Numbered from the stretch's first letter, positions 24,711 to 33,080 are shown. The stretch: DNA of 64,000 nt from Curtobacterium pusillum (GCF_007673235.1 NZ_VDZH01000004.1:248001-312000); one strand, 5' to 3'. The notes: generated from the sequence alone by a model not told the origin. Numbers and translations are program-made.

Positions 24711-26798
24711 TCACCCGGTCGTCAGGTCGTAGACGGTCACGCCGCCGATCGTCGTCGCCGCGTAGTGCGACTCGACCCACGCGGAGATCTCCGAGGCGGC
24801 GTCGCTCCCACCGTTCGACCGGCCGACGCTCCCGGCGATGAAGTAGTGGATCTCGCCCGCAGCCACGTACTCCTTGAACTCCGCGAGGGTCGGTGACGGG
24901 TCGGAGCCGTTGAACCCACCGATCGGCATCACGGACTCCCCCGTGGCGAGCTGGTACGTGGCAGCGCTGTTCGAACCGATCGTGGCGGCCACCCAGGTGT
25001 AGTCGGAAGCGTCCTCCCGCAGTGCCTCCTGCAGCGCGGAGGCCACGTCGGTCGACCCGCCCAGCAGACTGCCGGCTCCACCACCGCCGAACCCACGCCC
25101 GGCACCTCCCGCGCCCGGCCCGCCGACGCCTCCCGGCCCGCCCGTCGCACCACCGCCCGTCGCAGCACCGCCACCAGCGCCCCCGCCGCCAGCCGCACCA
25201 CCGCCACCGCCGAAGCCCCGGCCGCCGCCACCACCGAAGCCGCCCCGGCCCCCGCCGCCGAACCCGGCACCCGCCACACTCGGCCCCGCCGACGGCAACG
25301 AGCCCGTGTGCGCGGTCGTCACCGTGTCGATCGAGTACGCCGTCGGACCGAGCAGTCCCGTGACCAGCGCGCCCACGACGGCCACGCCACCGACAGGACG
25401 GGCCCAGCGAGCGGGCAGCCCCCACGCCCGGCGAGCACCGCTCACATCGAGCGGAGGAACATCCGCCCAACCCCCGGCCCGCCGCACCGGCACGAGCACC
25501 GCGACCGCCGTCAGCACCCCGACCCCGAGCACCACCCACCGGATCCACGGCTGCCACCCCGACGCCGCCGTCAGCAGGTGCCACTGCCACACCACGGTCA
25601 CGACCACCGCGAGCGCCGCGGTCCCCCGCCACCACCAGGATCCGCGTCGCTCCCACAGCAACCCGGCGCCGATCCCCACGATCCCGGCGAGGTACGGGGC
25701 GAGGGCGACCGTGTAGTACGGGTGGAAGATCCCGCCCATGAAGCTGAACACGAGGGCGGTGAGCAGCAGGGCGCCGCCGAGTGCGAGCACCGTCGCGAGT
25801 CTGGCCGAGGTCCGCTGCCGGAACCCGAGGGCGACGAGCGACGCCACGAGCAGGACGAGCGCGGTCGGCAGCAGCCAGGTGATCTGCCCGGCGAACTCCG
25901 AGCCGAACAGTCGCAGGAGCCCGGTGGCACCCCACGACCCCGCGCCGGCAGTGCCGCCCCCTCCACCGCCCGTGACGCTGCCGGTCTCGTCGCCGGTCAC
26001 ACGCCCGAGGCCGTTGTACCCGAAGGTCAACTCGAGGAACGAGTTCGTCTGCGATCCGCCGACGTACGGCCGCGCGGAACTCGGCACGAGTTCCACGATC
26101 GCCACCCACCAGCCGCCGGCGACGACCACGGCGAGCGCCGCCCACAGCAGGTGCACGAGGCGCTTCACGAACGGCAGTGACGAGCAGTACAGGTAAACGC
26201 CGACGAGCACGGGCAGGATGAGGAACCCCTGCAGCTGCTTCGTCAGGAACGCGATCCCGACGGCCACCCCGGCGAGCACGACCCACCGCACGCGCCCGCT
26301 CTCGACACCGCGCAGGACGAGCCAGAGCGACAGGACCATGAGCAGGGTGAGCAGCGCGTCCGGGTTGTTGAACCGGAACATGAGCGTCGCTACCGGGGTC
26401 GTCGCGAGCGCGGCTCCGGCGATCAGGGCCGATCCGGCCGAGAACCGTCGCCGCACGATGACGTACAGCAGCGCCACGGCACCGACGCCCATGAGCGCCT
26501 CGGGCACGAGGATCGCCCACGAGTTCAGGCCGAAGAGCCGCACGGACAGCTCCATGACCCATAGGAACGCGGGCGGCTTGTCGACGGTGATCGAGTTGCC
26601 GGCGTCCGAGGACCCGTAGAAGAACGCCTCCCAGTTCGTGCTGCCGGCCTGCACGGCGGCGGAGTAGAACGCGTTCGCGTACCCGTTCACCCCGAGGTTC
26701 ACGATGTACAGCACCCCGGTGAAGAGGAGCAGCCCGAGGAACGCCGGGCGTTCCCAGCGTGCTCGCTGGACGACGGGTGTGCGGGACGTGACGCTCAT
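24711..26798 (-). CDS. ArnT/PMT-like membrane glycosyltransferase with Gly-rich region
   Basis: A 695-residue GT39-type enzyme using polyprenyl-phosphate sugars outside the membrane. It has about 12 transmembrane segments up to residue about 490. The first loop has YANAFYSAAVQAGSTNWEAFF and DKPPAFLW, with the catalytic-type acidic site. A Gly-rich stretch (about residues 513-580) precedes a small extracytoplasmic domain containing MPIGGFNGSDPSPTLAEFKEY and IHYFIAG, which I recall in YkcB-like actinobacterial proteins. Start 26798 gives MSVTSRTPV before the first helix; a longer start at 26864 is possible. Confidence 0.85.
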   Translation of the reverse strand: MSVTSRTPVVQRARWERPAFLGLLLFTGVLYIVNLGVNGYANAFYSAAVQAGSTNWEAFFYGSSDAGNSITVDKPPAFLWVMELSVRLFGLNSWAILVPEALMGVGAVALLYVIVRRRFSAGSALIAGAALATTPVATLMFRFNNPDALLTLLMVLSLWLVLRGVESGRVRWVVLAGVAVGIAFLTKQLQGFLILPVLVGVYLYCSSLPFVKRLVHLLWAALAVVVAGGWWVAIVELVPSSARPYVGGSQTNSFLELTFGYNGLGRVTGDETGSVTGGGGGGTAGAGSWGATGLLRLFGSEFAGQITWLLPTALVLLVASLVALGFRQRTSARLATVLALGGALLLTALVFSFMGGIFHPYYTVALAPYLAGIVGIGAGLLWERRGSWWWRGTAALAVVVTVVWQWHLLTAASGWQPWIRWVVLGVGVLTAVAVLVPVRRAGGWADVPPLDVSGARRAWGLPARWARPVGGVAVVGALVTGLLGPTAYSIDTVTTAHTGSLPSAGPSVAGAGFGGGGRGGFGGGGGRGFGGGGGAAGGGGAGGGAATGGGATGGPGGVGGPGAGGAGRGFGGGGAGSLLGGSTDVASALQEALREDASDYTWVAATIGSNSAATYQLATGESVMPIGGFNGSDPSPTLAEFKEYVAAGEIHYFIAGSVGRSNGGSDAASEISAWVESHYAATTIGGVTVYDLTTG

Positions 26799-26956
26799 GG
26801 TCCCAGGGTCACCGCGTCGGCTTTCGGCATCCGTTGGTACCGCTGTGCAACTGCCGGGAGGCACGGCTCGGCCCCGCAGGGCGGGTTCCGGAACGGTTCG
26901 GCGCGCGTCTGCCTGGTGTTCGCTTCCGGGTCACCGGCGCTTCGTAGCGTCCGGAC

Positions 26957-27679
26957 ATGCGCTCCACCGGTTCCGTCGTCGCGGTCGTCCCCGCCCGTGC
27001 CGGTTCGAAGGGGATCCCGGGGAAGAACCTCCGCGCGGTCGCAGGCCGGTCCCTGGTCCGCCGTGCGGTGGAGGCGGCGCTGGAGGCAACGTCGATCGAC
27101 GCCGTGGTGGTCTCGACCGACGGCGACGCGATCGCCGCCGAGGCCGAGCGCGCCGGCGCCCGGGTGGTCCGACGGCCGACCGAGCTGGCGGGTGACGAGG
27201 CGTCGTCGGAGTCGGCGCTGCTGCACGTCCTCGACGATTTGGCGGCCGCGGGCGAGGAGCCCGAGGTCGTCGTGTTCCTGCAGGCCACGTCGCCGTTCAC
27301 CGACCCGGCGGACCTCGATTCCGCCGTCGCCCGGGTGCGTGACGGCCTCGCCGACTCGGTGTTCGCGGCGACCCCCTCGCACGCCTTCCTGTGGCGCATC
27401 GAACGCGAGCCAGACGGTGCCGGCACCGCCCGCGCCGTGAACCACGACGCCGCGGTCCGTCCCCGCCGCCAGGACCGCGAGCCGGAGTACCGCGAGACCG
27501 GCGCGTTCTACGTCTTCCGGACCGCGGCCTTCCGGCAGCACCGCCACCGCTTCCACGGGCGGGTGGAACTCGTCGTCGTCGACCCCCGCGGCGCAATCGA
27601 CATCGACGACCCCGGTGACCTCGCGGTCGCCGAAGCCCTCGCGCCGCACCTCGACCCAGCCCTGAACGGAGCACCATGA
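26957..27679 (+). CDS. neuA: CMP-sialic-acid-type cytidylyltransferase
   Basis: A 240-residue cytidylyltransferase that activates a nonulosonic acid with CTP. The N-terminus VAVVPARAGSKGIPGKNLRA is the NeuA signature; VVSTDGDAIAAEAERAGA, FLQATSPFTDPADLDSA and the late IDIDDPGDL match the family. TAGCGT ends 6 nt before the ATG, predicting a leaderless mRNA. It overlaps neuB by 4 bp. Related cytidylyltransferases act on KDO or pseudaminic and legionaminic acid, so the exact sugar is open. Confidence 0.9.
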   Translation: MRSTGSVVAVVPARAGSKGIPGKNLRAVAGRSLVRRAVEAALEATSIDAVVVSTDGDAIAAEAERAGARVVRRPTELAGDEASSESALLHVLDDLAAAGEEPEVVVFLQATSPFTDPADLDSAVARVRDGLADSVFAATPSHAFLWRIEREPDGAGTARAVNHDAAVRPRRQDREPEYRETGAFYVFRTAAFRQHRHRFHGRVELVVVDPRGAIDIDDPGDLAVAEALAPHLDPALNGAP

Positions 27680-28548
27680 CGGTCACCATCGGCACGTCCA
27701 CGATCGGCGCGGGCCACCCCGCCTACCTGATCGGCGAGATCGGCCTCAACCACAACGGCGACGTCGACATCGCGAAGCGGCTCATCGACGTCGCGGCCGA
27801 CGCCGGGCTGCAGGCGGTGAAGTTCCAGAAGCGCACGCCGGCGATCTCCACGCCGGAGCACATGAAGAACACGCCCCGGTCGACGCCGTGGGGCGAGATG
27901 ACCTACCTGGAGTACCGCTACCGTGTGGAGTTCGACCGCGACCAGTACATCGAGATCGGCGACCACGCCACCATGCGTGGGCTCGACTGGTTCGCCTCGC
28001 CGTGGGACGAGCCGTCGGTGGACTTCCTCGAGGACCTGAACGTCGTCGCGTACAAGATCGCCTCGGCTTCGGTGACCGACCTCGGCCTGCTCGCCGCCGT
28101 CGCCGCGACCGGCAAGCCGGTGATCCTCTCGACGGGCATGTCGACGCTCGAGCAGATCGACCGGGCAGTGGAGGCCCTCGGCACCGAGCGGCTCGTGCTC
28201 CTGCACGCCACCTCGACGTACCCGCTCCCGCCCGAGGAGGCCAACCTCCGCATGATCGACACCCTCGCGAACCGCTACGCGGGCGTGCCGGTCGGCTACT
28301 CGGGCCACGAGCCCGGCCTGCAGATCTCGATCGCGGCGGTCGCCCTCGGGGCCACCGCGGTGGAGCGGCACATCACCCTCGACCGCACGATGTGGGGCTC
28401 CGACCACGCCGCCTCGCTCGAGCCGCACGGCCTGCAGACGCTGGCACGCGACGTGCGCATCATCGAGACGGCGCTCGGCGACGGCGTCAAGCGGGTCATG
28501 CCCGGCGAGCGGGCACCGCTCGCGAAGCTGCGCCGCGTCGGAGCGTGA
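27676..28548 (+). CDS. neuB: N-acetylneuraminate synthase-like enzyme
   Basis: A 290-residue TIM-barrel enzyme condensing phosphoenolpyruvate with an amino-hexose to make a nonulosonic acid. It shows AYLIGEIGLNHNGDVDIAK, DAGLQAVKFQKRTP, STGMSTLEQIDRAV, HATSTYPLPPEEANLRM, GYSGHEPGLQ and ERHITLDRTMWGSDH. It ends where the barrel ends; the antifreeze-like SAF domain of typical 340-residue NeuB is missing. I recall shorter members like this, so it need not be defective. Coupled by 4-bp overlaps to neuA and, through GTG, to the next gene. Confidence 0.93.
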   Translation: MTVTIGTSTIGAGHPAYLIGEIGLNHNGDVDIAKRLIDVAADAGLQAVKFQKRTPAISTPEHMKNTPRSTPWGEMTYLEYRYRVEFDRDQYIEIGDHATMRGLDWFASPWDEPSVDFLEDLNVVAYKIASASVTDLGLLAAVAATGKPVILSTGMSTLEQIDRAVEALGTERLVLLHATSTYPLPPEEANLRMIDTLANRYAGVPVGYSGHEPGLQISIAAVALGATAVERHITLDRTMWGSDHAASLEPHGLQTLARDVRIIETALGDGVKRVMPGERAPLAKLRRVGA

Positions 28549-30065
28549 CCGGCGGCGGTCTGGACGTGACGGCTGACGGGGGCGGGCCGACGGGCGGACT
28601 GGAGGCGCGCCTCCAGTCCGGTACGGCGCCACGCGCCCGACGGGTGGTCGGCCTGGTCGACACCGACTCGTTCGCGAAGTGGGGTGCCCACCTGCTCGCC
28701 ACCGCACCCGCGCACTGGGACCTGGAGCTGCTGACCGTCGCGACGCCGCGATCCGCGAGTCGCGCGCAGCTGCGGTCCGCGTTCCGGGGTCTCGACGACC
28801 GACTGGCGCACCTCGCCGCGGCCCCGCCGACGCCGATGCACGTCGACGCGATCGTCGAGCGGCTCCGACGGGACCCGCCGGACGCCGTGCTCGTGTCGGT
28901 GATCGGGCCGGTCGCGGAGCTCGTCGTCGACGAAGTGCTGCGTCGGGTCGGGCGGCGTCCGGTCCTCGTGACGGGGCTGCCGGGGATCTCGTACCCGGCG
29001 AAGTGGAAGGGTGTGTTCTTCCGCGCGCGGGCGGACCTGTTCGTCCTGCACAGCCACCGCGAGGTGCGCGCGTACGAGGACCTCGCGGCGGAGGGCGGCG
29101 TCGAGCCGCACTTCGCGCTCGCGACGCTGCCGTTCGCGCGTCGCGGTGATGCACCCGGCGTCCGTGACGGGGGCGGGCCGGTCCGTGACGCCGTCGTCTT
29201 CGCCGCCCAGCCGAGCGTCCCCGCCGAGCGCGCCGACCGCGAGCGCGTCGTCGACTGGCTGGTCGAGACGGCGCGCCGGCACCCGTCGTGGCGCGTGGTG
29301 ATCAAGGTCCGTGCCGCCGCCGGTGAACACCAGACGCACCGGGAGCAGGACCCGTACCCGGACCTCGTGCCGGCGGACGCACCGGCGAACCTCGTGGTGG
29401 AGAGCGGGCCGATGTCCGAGCACCTCGACCGCGCCGTCGCCCTCGTCACGATCAGCTCGACGGCCGTGCTCGAAGCCGCCGCACGAGGCGTGCCGGCCCT
29501 GACGCTCACGGACTTCGGCACCGGTCGGCACCTCATCAACGAGGTGTTCGTGGGCAGCGGTCTGGAGGGCGACGCCCGTGACCTCGTCGACGGCCGCTTC
29601 GGCACGGTGCGGGCGGAGTGGATGCACGACAACCACTTCCACCCCGAGTCCGAGAACGACTGGGCGGCGCGGACCGAGGCGTTGATGGCGCTCCGCGATG
29701 CGGGTGGACTCGTCGATCGACCGGCAGCGCGGCGGAGCCGTGGCGGGGAACTCCGACGAGCGTGGGAGCGCAAGAACGCCCTCGGGCCGGACGACCGGAG
29801 CGTGCTGGGCACCGTGGCCCTCCTGATCGGGGCGCCGGTACGGGCCGCGAAGCGCCTCGGCCGGCGGGTCCTGCGGGTCGTCCGTCCGACGGAGGCGCCG
29901 GTCGTGCTCGCCCCGACGAGTCAGCGAGCGGGGGCGCGCCGGTCGGACGCATCGCGCCGGTCGGACGCGACGCGACGGTCGGACGTGTCAGACCGCCTCG
30001 GCGATCGCTCAGACGGCCTTCGCGATGGCGAGGAGCAGTTGATCGCGGGTTGGGACCCCCGGTGA
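28545..30065 (+). CDS. Glycosyltransferase-like protein of the neuAB operon (DUF6716-like)
   Basis: Up to 506 residues. The core (about residues 34-400) reads VGLVDTDSFAKWGAHL, VTGLPGISYPAKWKG, FVLHSHREVRAYEDLA, SSTAVLEAAARGVPALTLTDFG and HLINEVFVGSGL. The SST-region looks like the acceptor/donor motif of sialyl/CDP-glycerol-type transferases. I recall this as a putative glycosyltransferase family (DUF6716) beside neuA and neuB. GTG 28545 overlaps neuB by 4 bp, but the first 33 codons run through a palindromic repeat, so GTG 28644 is a plausible alternative start. The C-terminus has RRSDA-type repeats and overlaps the next gene tail-to-tail by 57 bp. Confidence 0.75.
   Translation: MTGGGLDVTADGGGPTGGLEARLQSGTAPRARRVVGLVDTDSFAKWGAHLLATAPAHWDLELLTVATPRSASRAQLRSAFRGLDDRLAHLAAAPPTPMHVDAIVERLRRDPPDAVLVSVIGPVAELVVDEVLRRVGRRPVLVTGLPGISYPAKWKGVFFRARADLFVLHSHREVRAYEDLAAEGGVEPHFALATLPFARRGDAPGVRDGGGPVRDAVVFAAQPSVPAERADRERVVDWLVETARRHPSWRVVIKVRAAAGEHQTHREQDPYPDLVPADAPANLVVESGPMSEHLDRAVALVTISSTAVLEAAARGVPALTLTDFGTGRHLINEVFVGSGLEGDARDLVDGRFGTVRAEWMHDNHFHPESENDWAARTEALMALRDAGGLVDRPAARRSRGGELRRAWERKNALGPDDRSVLGTVALLIGAPVRAAKRLGRRVLRVVRPTEAPVVLAPTSQRAGARRSDASRRSDATRRSDVSDRLGDRSDGLRDGEEQLIAGWDPR
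28595..28620. repeat. Perfect 26-bp palindrome, repeat family A
   Basis: CGGACTGGAGGCG and its exact reverse complement with no loop, between neuB and the conserved core of the next gene. If GTG 28545 is the start, it encodes about nine residues (EARLQSG). Confidence 0.85.
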
Positions 30066-30302
30066 ACGGAAGACCTCGGCACCGTCGTCCCGCCGCACGA
30101 TGATCGTGGGGGTCGACCGGATGCCGAGGTCCTCTGCCTGGTCCGGGTGGTTCGCCACGTCGCGCTCGGTCACGTGCAGTCCGGGGACGAGCTCCGACGC
30201 CTCAGCCGACACCCGGCGGGCGGCGGCGCACGGGGCGCAGAAGGAGGACGTCCAGAGGTCGAGCTGCATGTGATCGTGCAACGCGGGGGTGCGGGGATCC
30301 AC
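30009..30302 (-). CDS. Thioredoxin/glutaredoxin-like protein
   Basis: Up to 97 residues. LDLWTSSFCAPCAAARR contains a CxxC redox site (CAPC), and RSTPTIIVRRDDG has the cis-proline of the thioredoxin fold. GTG 30302 is the longest start; ATG 30269 (MQLDLWTSSF) is also possible. It lies 15 bp downstream of the 96-residue gene and probably shares its transcript. Its last 57 bp overlap the end of the convergent glycosyltransferase gene. Confidence 0.8.
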   Translation of the reverse strand: MDPRTPALHDHMQLDLWTSSFCAPCAAARRVSAEASELVPGLHVTERDVANHPDQAEDLGIRSTPTIIVRRDDGAEVFRSPGVPTRDQLLLAIAKAV

Positions 30303-30317
30303 TCCCGGTCCGTGGGG

Positions 30318-30608
30318 CTACTCGCGGTCGAACTCGCCGCTGCGGTCGCCGCGGTCGGCGAGGTCGTCCACCGGGTCGGACTCCCCCGGCACGTACTCGA
30401 ACTCGGCGGAGGTCTGGTCGAGCACCTGGCGGGACTTCGTCATGCGGTAGGTGAACGCGGTCTGCAGGCCCTCGACGTCGGCGAACACCGTGACCTCGTC
30501 GTCCAGCGCGTCGCTCGTCGCGGTGCGGGTGTCGGTCGTGCCGTCGAAGGGTCCGCCGTGGAAGATCGCGGTGTACTCGTCGCCTTCGTGGATGGTGATG
30601 TCGCTCAT
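30318..30608 (-). CDS. Small conserved protein, 96 residues
   Basis: A soluble acidic protein (SDITIHEGDEYTAIFHGGPFDG, TDTRTATSDALDDEVTVFADV, TAFTYRMTKSRQVLD). The segment HGGPFDGTT is seen in small actinobacterial proteins of unknown function. It is divergent from the marR gene, with a 61-bp shared gap, and upstream of the thioredoxin-like gene. Confidence 0.72.
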   Translation of the reverse strand: MSDITIHEGDEYTAIFHGGPFDGTTDTRTATSDALDDEVTVFADVEGLQTAFTYRMTKSRQVLDQTSAEFEYVPGESDPVDDLADRGDRSGEFDRE

Positions 30609-30634
30609 GCATCCCTTCTACCAGGCGGCGCCTG

Positions 30635-30672
30635 TTGACTCATTCATAGCTTCGCTATATAGTTTTGCTATG
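30635..30672 (+). promoter_or_regulatory. marR promoter with overlapping inverted-repeat operator
   Basis: TTGACT (30635-30640), exactly 17 bp, TATAGT (30658-30663), then 6 nt and the ATG at 30670. Over it lie ATAGC-TTC-GCTAT and the wider pair CATAGC (30645-30650) / GCTATG (30667-30672), suitable for a MarR dimer. This is the best promoter in the window. Confidence 0.75.
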
Positions 30673-31116
30673 GAAACGAGTCGCGAGCAGACCATCGAGA
30701 CACTCCTCGTCTCGGTGAACCGCCTGATCCGCACCGCTGCCCAGGCGACGGGCAACACCACGTCCGCCGCCGTCTGGCGCACGCTCGGCATCCTCGAGAC
30801 CGACCAGCCGCTCCGCCTCGGCGAGCTCGCCGCGGCCTCGCGCGTCGCGCAGCCCACCATGACCCGACTCGTCACCGGCATGACCGCCGACGGACTCATC
30901 ACCCGCAGCGTCGACCCCGACGACTCCCGCGGGCAGCTCATCGAGCTCACGGAAGCCGGCCGCGCCCGACTCGCCGAGTGGCGCGCCACCATGACCCGCA
31001 CGGTCGGCCCGATGTTCGCCGACCTCGACGACGACGACTGGGACGCCCTGCACACCGCGGCCGCCCTCATCGCCTCGCGGACCTCCACCACCACCAGAAC
31101 GGAGACCCTCGCGTGA
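30670..31116 (+). CDS. MarR-family transcriptional regulator
   Basis: A 148-residue winged-helix regulator. The recognition region is LRLGELAAASRVAQPTMTRLVTGM (about residues 54-78), followed by the wing DGLITRSVDPDDSRGQLIELTEAG. Such proteins repress themselves and an adjacent transporter until they bind a small toxic molecule. The message looks leaderless. The stop overlaps the GTG of the transporter gene by 4 bp, so the two proteins are made together. Confidence 0.93.
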   Translation: METSREQTIETLLVSVNRLIRTAAQATGNTTSAAVWRTLGILETDQPLRLGELAAASRVAQPTMTRLVTGMTADGLITRSVDPDDSRGQLIELTEAGRARLAEWRATMTRTVGPMFADLDDDDWDALHTAAALIASRTSTTTRTETLA

Positions 31117-32354
31117 ACGCCCACGCACCAGCCGGCCAGTCCGGCAGCATCCTCAAGCAGTCGTCAGCAGTGTGGGCGATCGCCTTCGCCTGCGTCGTCG
31201 CCTTCATGGGCATCGGCCTCGTCGACCCGATCCTCCCCGCGATCGCCGTCTCGCTGAAGGCGACCCCGGCGCAGACCGAGCTCCTCTTCACGAGCTACCT
31301 CGCCGTCACGGGCGTCGCGATGTTCTTCACCAGCTGGGTCTCGAGCCGCATCGGCGCGAAGAACACCCTGCTCATCGGACTCGCCCTGATCGTGCTGTTC
31401 TCGGTGCTCGCGGCGACGTCGAACAGTGTCTGGACGATCATCGACTTCCGCGCCGGCTGGGGCCTCGGCAACGCGCTCTTCATCTCCACCGCACTCGCGA
31501 CGATCGTCGGGGCAGCCTCCGGCGGCACCGCGTCCGCGATCATCCTGTACGAGGCCGCCCTCGGTCTCGGCATCGCCGTCGGTCCCCTCGTCGGCGGCCT
31601 GCTCGGCTCGGTGAGCTGGCGCGGCCCGTTCTTCGGCGTCACCACGCTCATGGCCATCGCGTTCATCGCCATCGTCACGCTCCTCAAGACGAAGAACCTC
31701 GAGAAGCCCACCCCGACGAAGCTCTCGGCACCGTTCCGCGCCCTCGGTCGCCCGGCACTCGCCGCCCTCGCCGCGACCGCGCTGTTCTACAACATCGGCT
31801 TCTTCGTGCTGCTCGCCTACACGCCGTTCCCGCTCGGCTTCGGCGCGCTCGGCATCGGCTTCACCTTCTTCGGCTGGGGCGTCGGCCTCGCGATCACCTC
31901 GGTGTGGGTCGCCCCGATGCTCACCGCCCGTCTCCGCCGGACGACCGTGCTCAAGATCGCGCTCCCGCTGCTGGCGCTCGACCTGTTCGCCGCGGCCGTG
32001 GTCGTGCGGTCGCAGGTGGGACTCATCATCTGCGTGATCATCGGCGGACTCGTGCTCGGTGTCCTCAACACCGTGCTCACCGAGTGCGTCATGGAGGCCA
32101 CCGACCTCCCCCGCTCCGTCGCCTCGAGCGCCTACTCCGCCGTGCGCTTCATCGGTGGCGCGATCGCCCCGCCCGTGGCCACGCTCCTCGCCGACGCCTA
32201 CGCCCCCTCGGCCGCGTACGTCTTCGCCGGGCTGTCCGTCGCCGTCGCCTTCGTCGTCGTGGTCTGCACCACGAAGGTGCTGCGCCGCGTCGACGACGGT
32301 GCCGAGCCGGAGCGCGTCGAGGCCGAGGCGATCGGCGCCGGCGAGATGGCGTAG
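31113..32354 (+). CDS. MFS efflux transporter
   Basis: A 413-residue membrane protein with 12 predicted helices. VAFMGIGLVDPILPAIAVSLKATPAQTELLFTSY is the start of a drug:proton antiporter of the 12-TM type. SRIGAKNTLLIG is the motif-A loop, and ALGLGIAVGPLVGGLLGS (motif C) marks antiporters. Paired with MarR in a coupled operon, it is probably a drug or metabolite efflux pump. It starts with GTG at 31113. Confidence 0.92.
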   Translation: MNAHAPAGQSGSILKQSSAVWAIAFACVVAFMGIGLVDPILPAIAVSLKATPAQTELLFTSYLAVTGVAMFFTSWVSSRIGAKNTLLIGLALIVLFSVLAATSNSVWTIIDFRAGWGLGNALFISTALATIVGAASGGTASAIILYEAALGLGIAVGPLVGGLLGSVSWRGPFFGVTTLMAIAFIAIVTLLKTKNLEKPTPTKLSAPFRALGRPALAALAATALFYNIGFFVLLAYTPFPLGFGALGIGFTFFGWGVGLAITSVWVAPMLTARLRRTTVLKIALPLLALDLFAAAVVVRSQVGLIICVIIGGLVLGVLNTVLTECVMEATDLPRSVASSAYSAVRFIGGAIAPPVATLLADAYAPSAAYVFAGLSVAVAFVVVVCTTKVLRRVDDGAEPERVEAEAIGAGEMA

Positions 32355-32370
32355 CGCCGCTCCCGTCGAG

Positions 32371-32419
32371 TGAGCAGAAACCGTCGGGTCCCGAACGTGG
32401 ACCCGACGGTTTCCGCTCA
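32371..32419. repeat. 49-bp inverted repeat after the MFS gene
   Basis: 21-bp arms (32371-32391, 32399-32419; core GAAACCGTCGGGTCC) with one mismatch and a 7-nt loop, 17 bp after the transporter stop. A terminator is likely. Its sequence is unrelated to families A, B and C. Confidence 0.8.
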
Positions 32420-32464
32420 GTGGACGCGCGCCTGCGCCCGCCAGCTCCGGTCGCCCGCCCGCTC

Positions 32465-33002
32465 CGCGAGCGGGCGGAATACGTGCCGTCCAGGCCCCGA
32501 GCCCGCCAGATTCCGCCCGTTCGCGAAGTGGAGGTGACGGCCTGGAGGCGCGGTGCCGGTCCCGGGACCGGCACCGCGCCTCCAGGCGGTTGCGACCACG
32601 GCAGCCCACCGACCGCGAGCGGGCGGAACCGGTCCGCTGCCCGCGTTGGACGGGGCGGAATCCGCCCGCTCGCGGGCTCCCGGGCTGCCACGCTGCCGAA
32701 CGGGTGAAATGCGGCACGGCGATCGTGCGGATCCCGCATGATTCGCCCGCTGGCGGGCTCGGGGCAGGCGCGCTGCCGAACGGGTGAAATGCGGCCCATT
32801 GGTCGCGCGGGTCACACGCATTCCGCCCGCTCGCCGGGTCCGGGCCGAGACCCAGCGCGCGAGCGGGTGCAATGCGGCCCCGCGGTCGAGCGGAACCCAC
32901 ACATCCCGCCCGCTCGCCGCCTGGCGGACCAGACCAGCGCGCGAGCGGGTGAAATGCGGCTCGGCAGAGGCCCGAACGGTGTGTGTTTCGCCCGCTCGCG
33001 CG
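32465..33002. repeat. Array of six about 60-bp palindromic elements (family B)
   Basis: Elements at about 32465-32524, 32614-32674, 32695-32756, 32775-32834, 32857-32917 and 32939-33002. Each has a left arm like GCGAGCGGGTGAAATGCGG, a variable core of about 25-30 bp and a right arm like TTTCGCCCGCTCGC. The GA(A/G)CGGG landmark recurs at 32468, 32617, 32698, 32778, 32861 and 32943, that is every 80-83 bp after the second. The 727-bp gap 32354-33081 holds this array, two other palindromes and the orn promoter, and no convincing gene. Confidence 0.85.
32540..32587. repeat. Perfect 48-bp palindrome, repeat family A, inside the array
   Basis: Two exact 24-bp arms beginning GCCTGGAGGCGCGGTGCC meet with no loop. 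It sits between the first and second family-B units and accounts for most of the longer spacing there (149 instead of about 81 bp). Confidence 0.9.
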
Positions 33003-33080
33003 TGGGGCACGCAGCCCCGGCCACCGCGGCAGCACCTGCCCGCGACGGAGCCGACCACGACGCGGAATAGGATCGACACC

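Noticed and set aside
30009-30065. Frameshift or assembly error at the convergent overlap
   Set aside because: Both frames run cleanly to their stops and the thioredoxin-like end is normal, so overlap by extension is simpler.
32465-33002. CRISPR array
   Set aside because: Units are inverted-arm elements of about 60 bp with an 81-bp period rather than identical direct repeats of 25-40 bp, and no cas gene is present.
32465-33002. Protein-coding gene in the palindrome array (open frames up to about 110 codons)
   Set aside because: Frames exist on both strands because stop codons are rare; composition follows the palindromes and no start signal or domain is seen.
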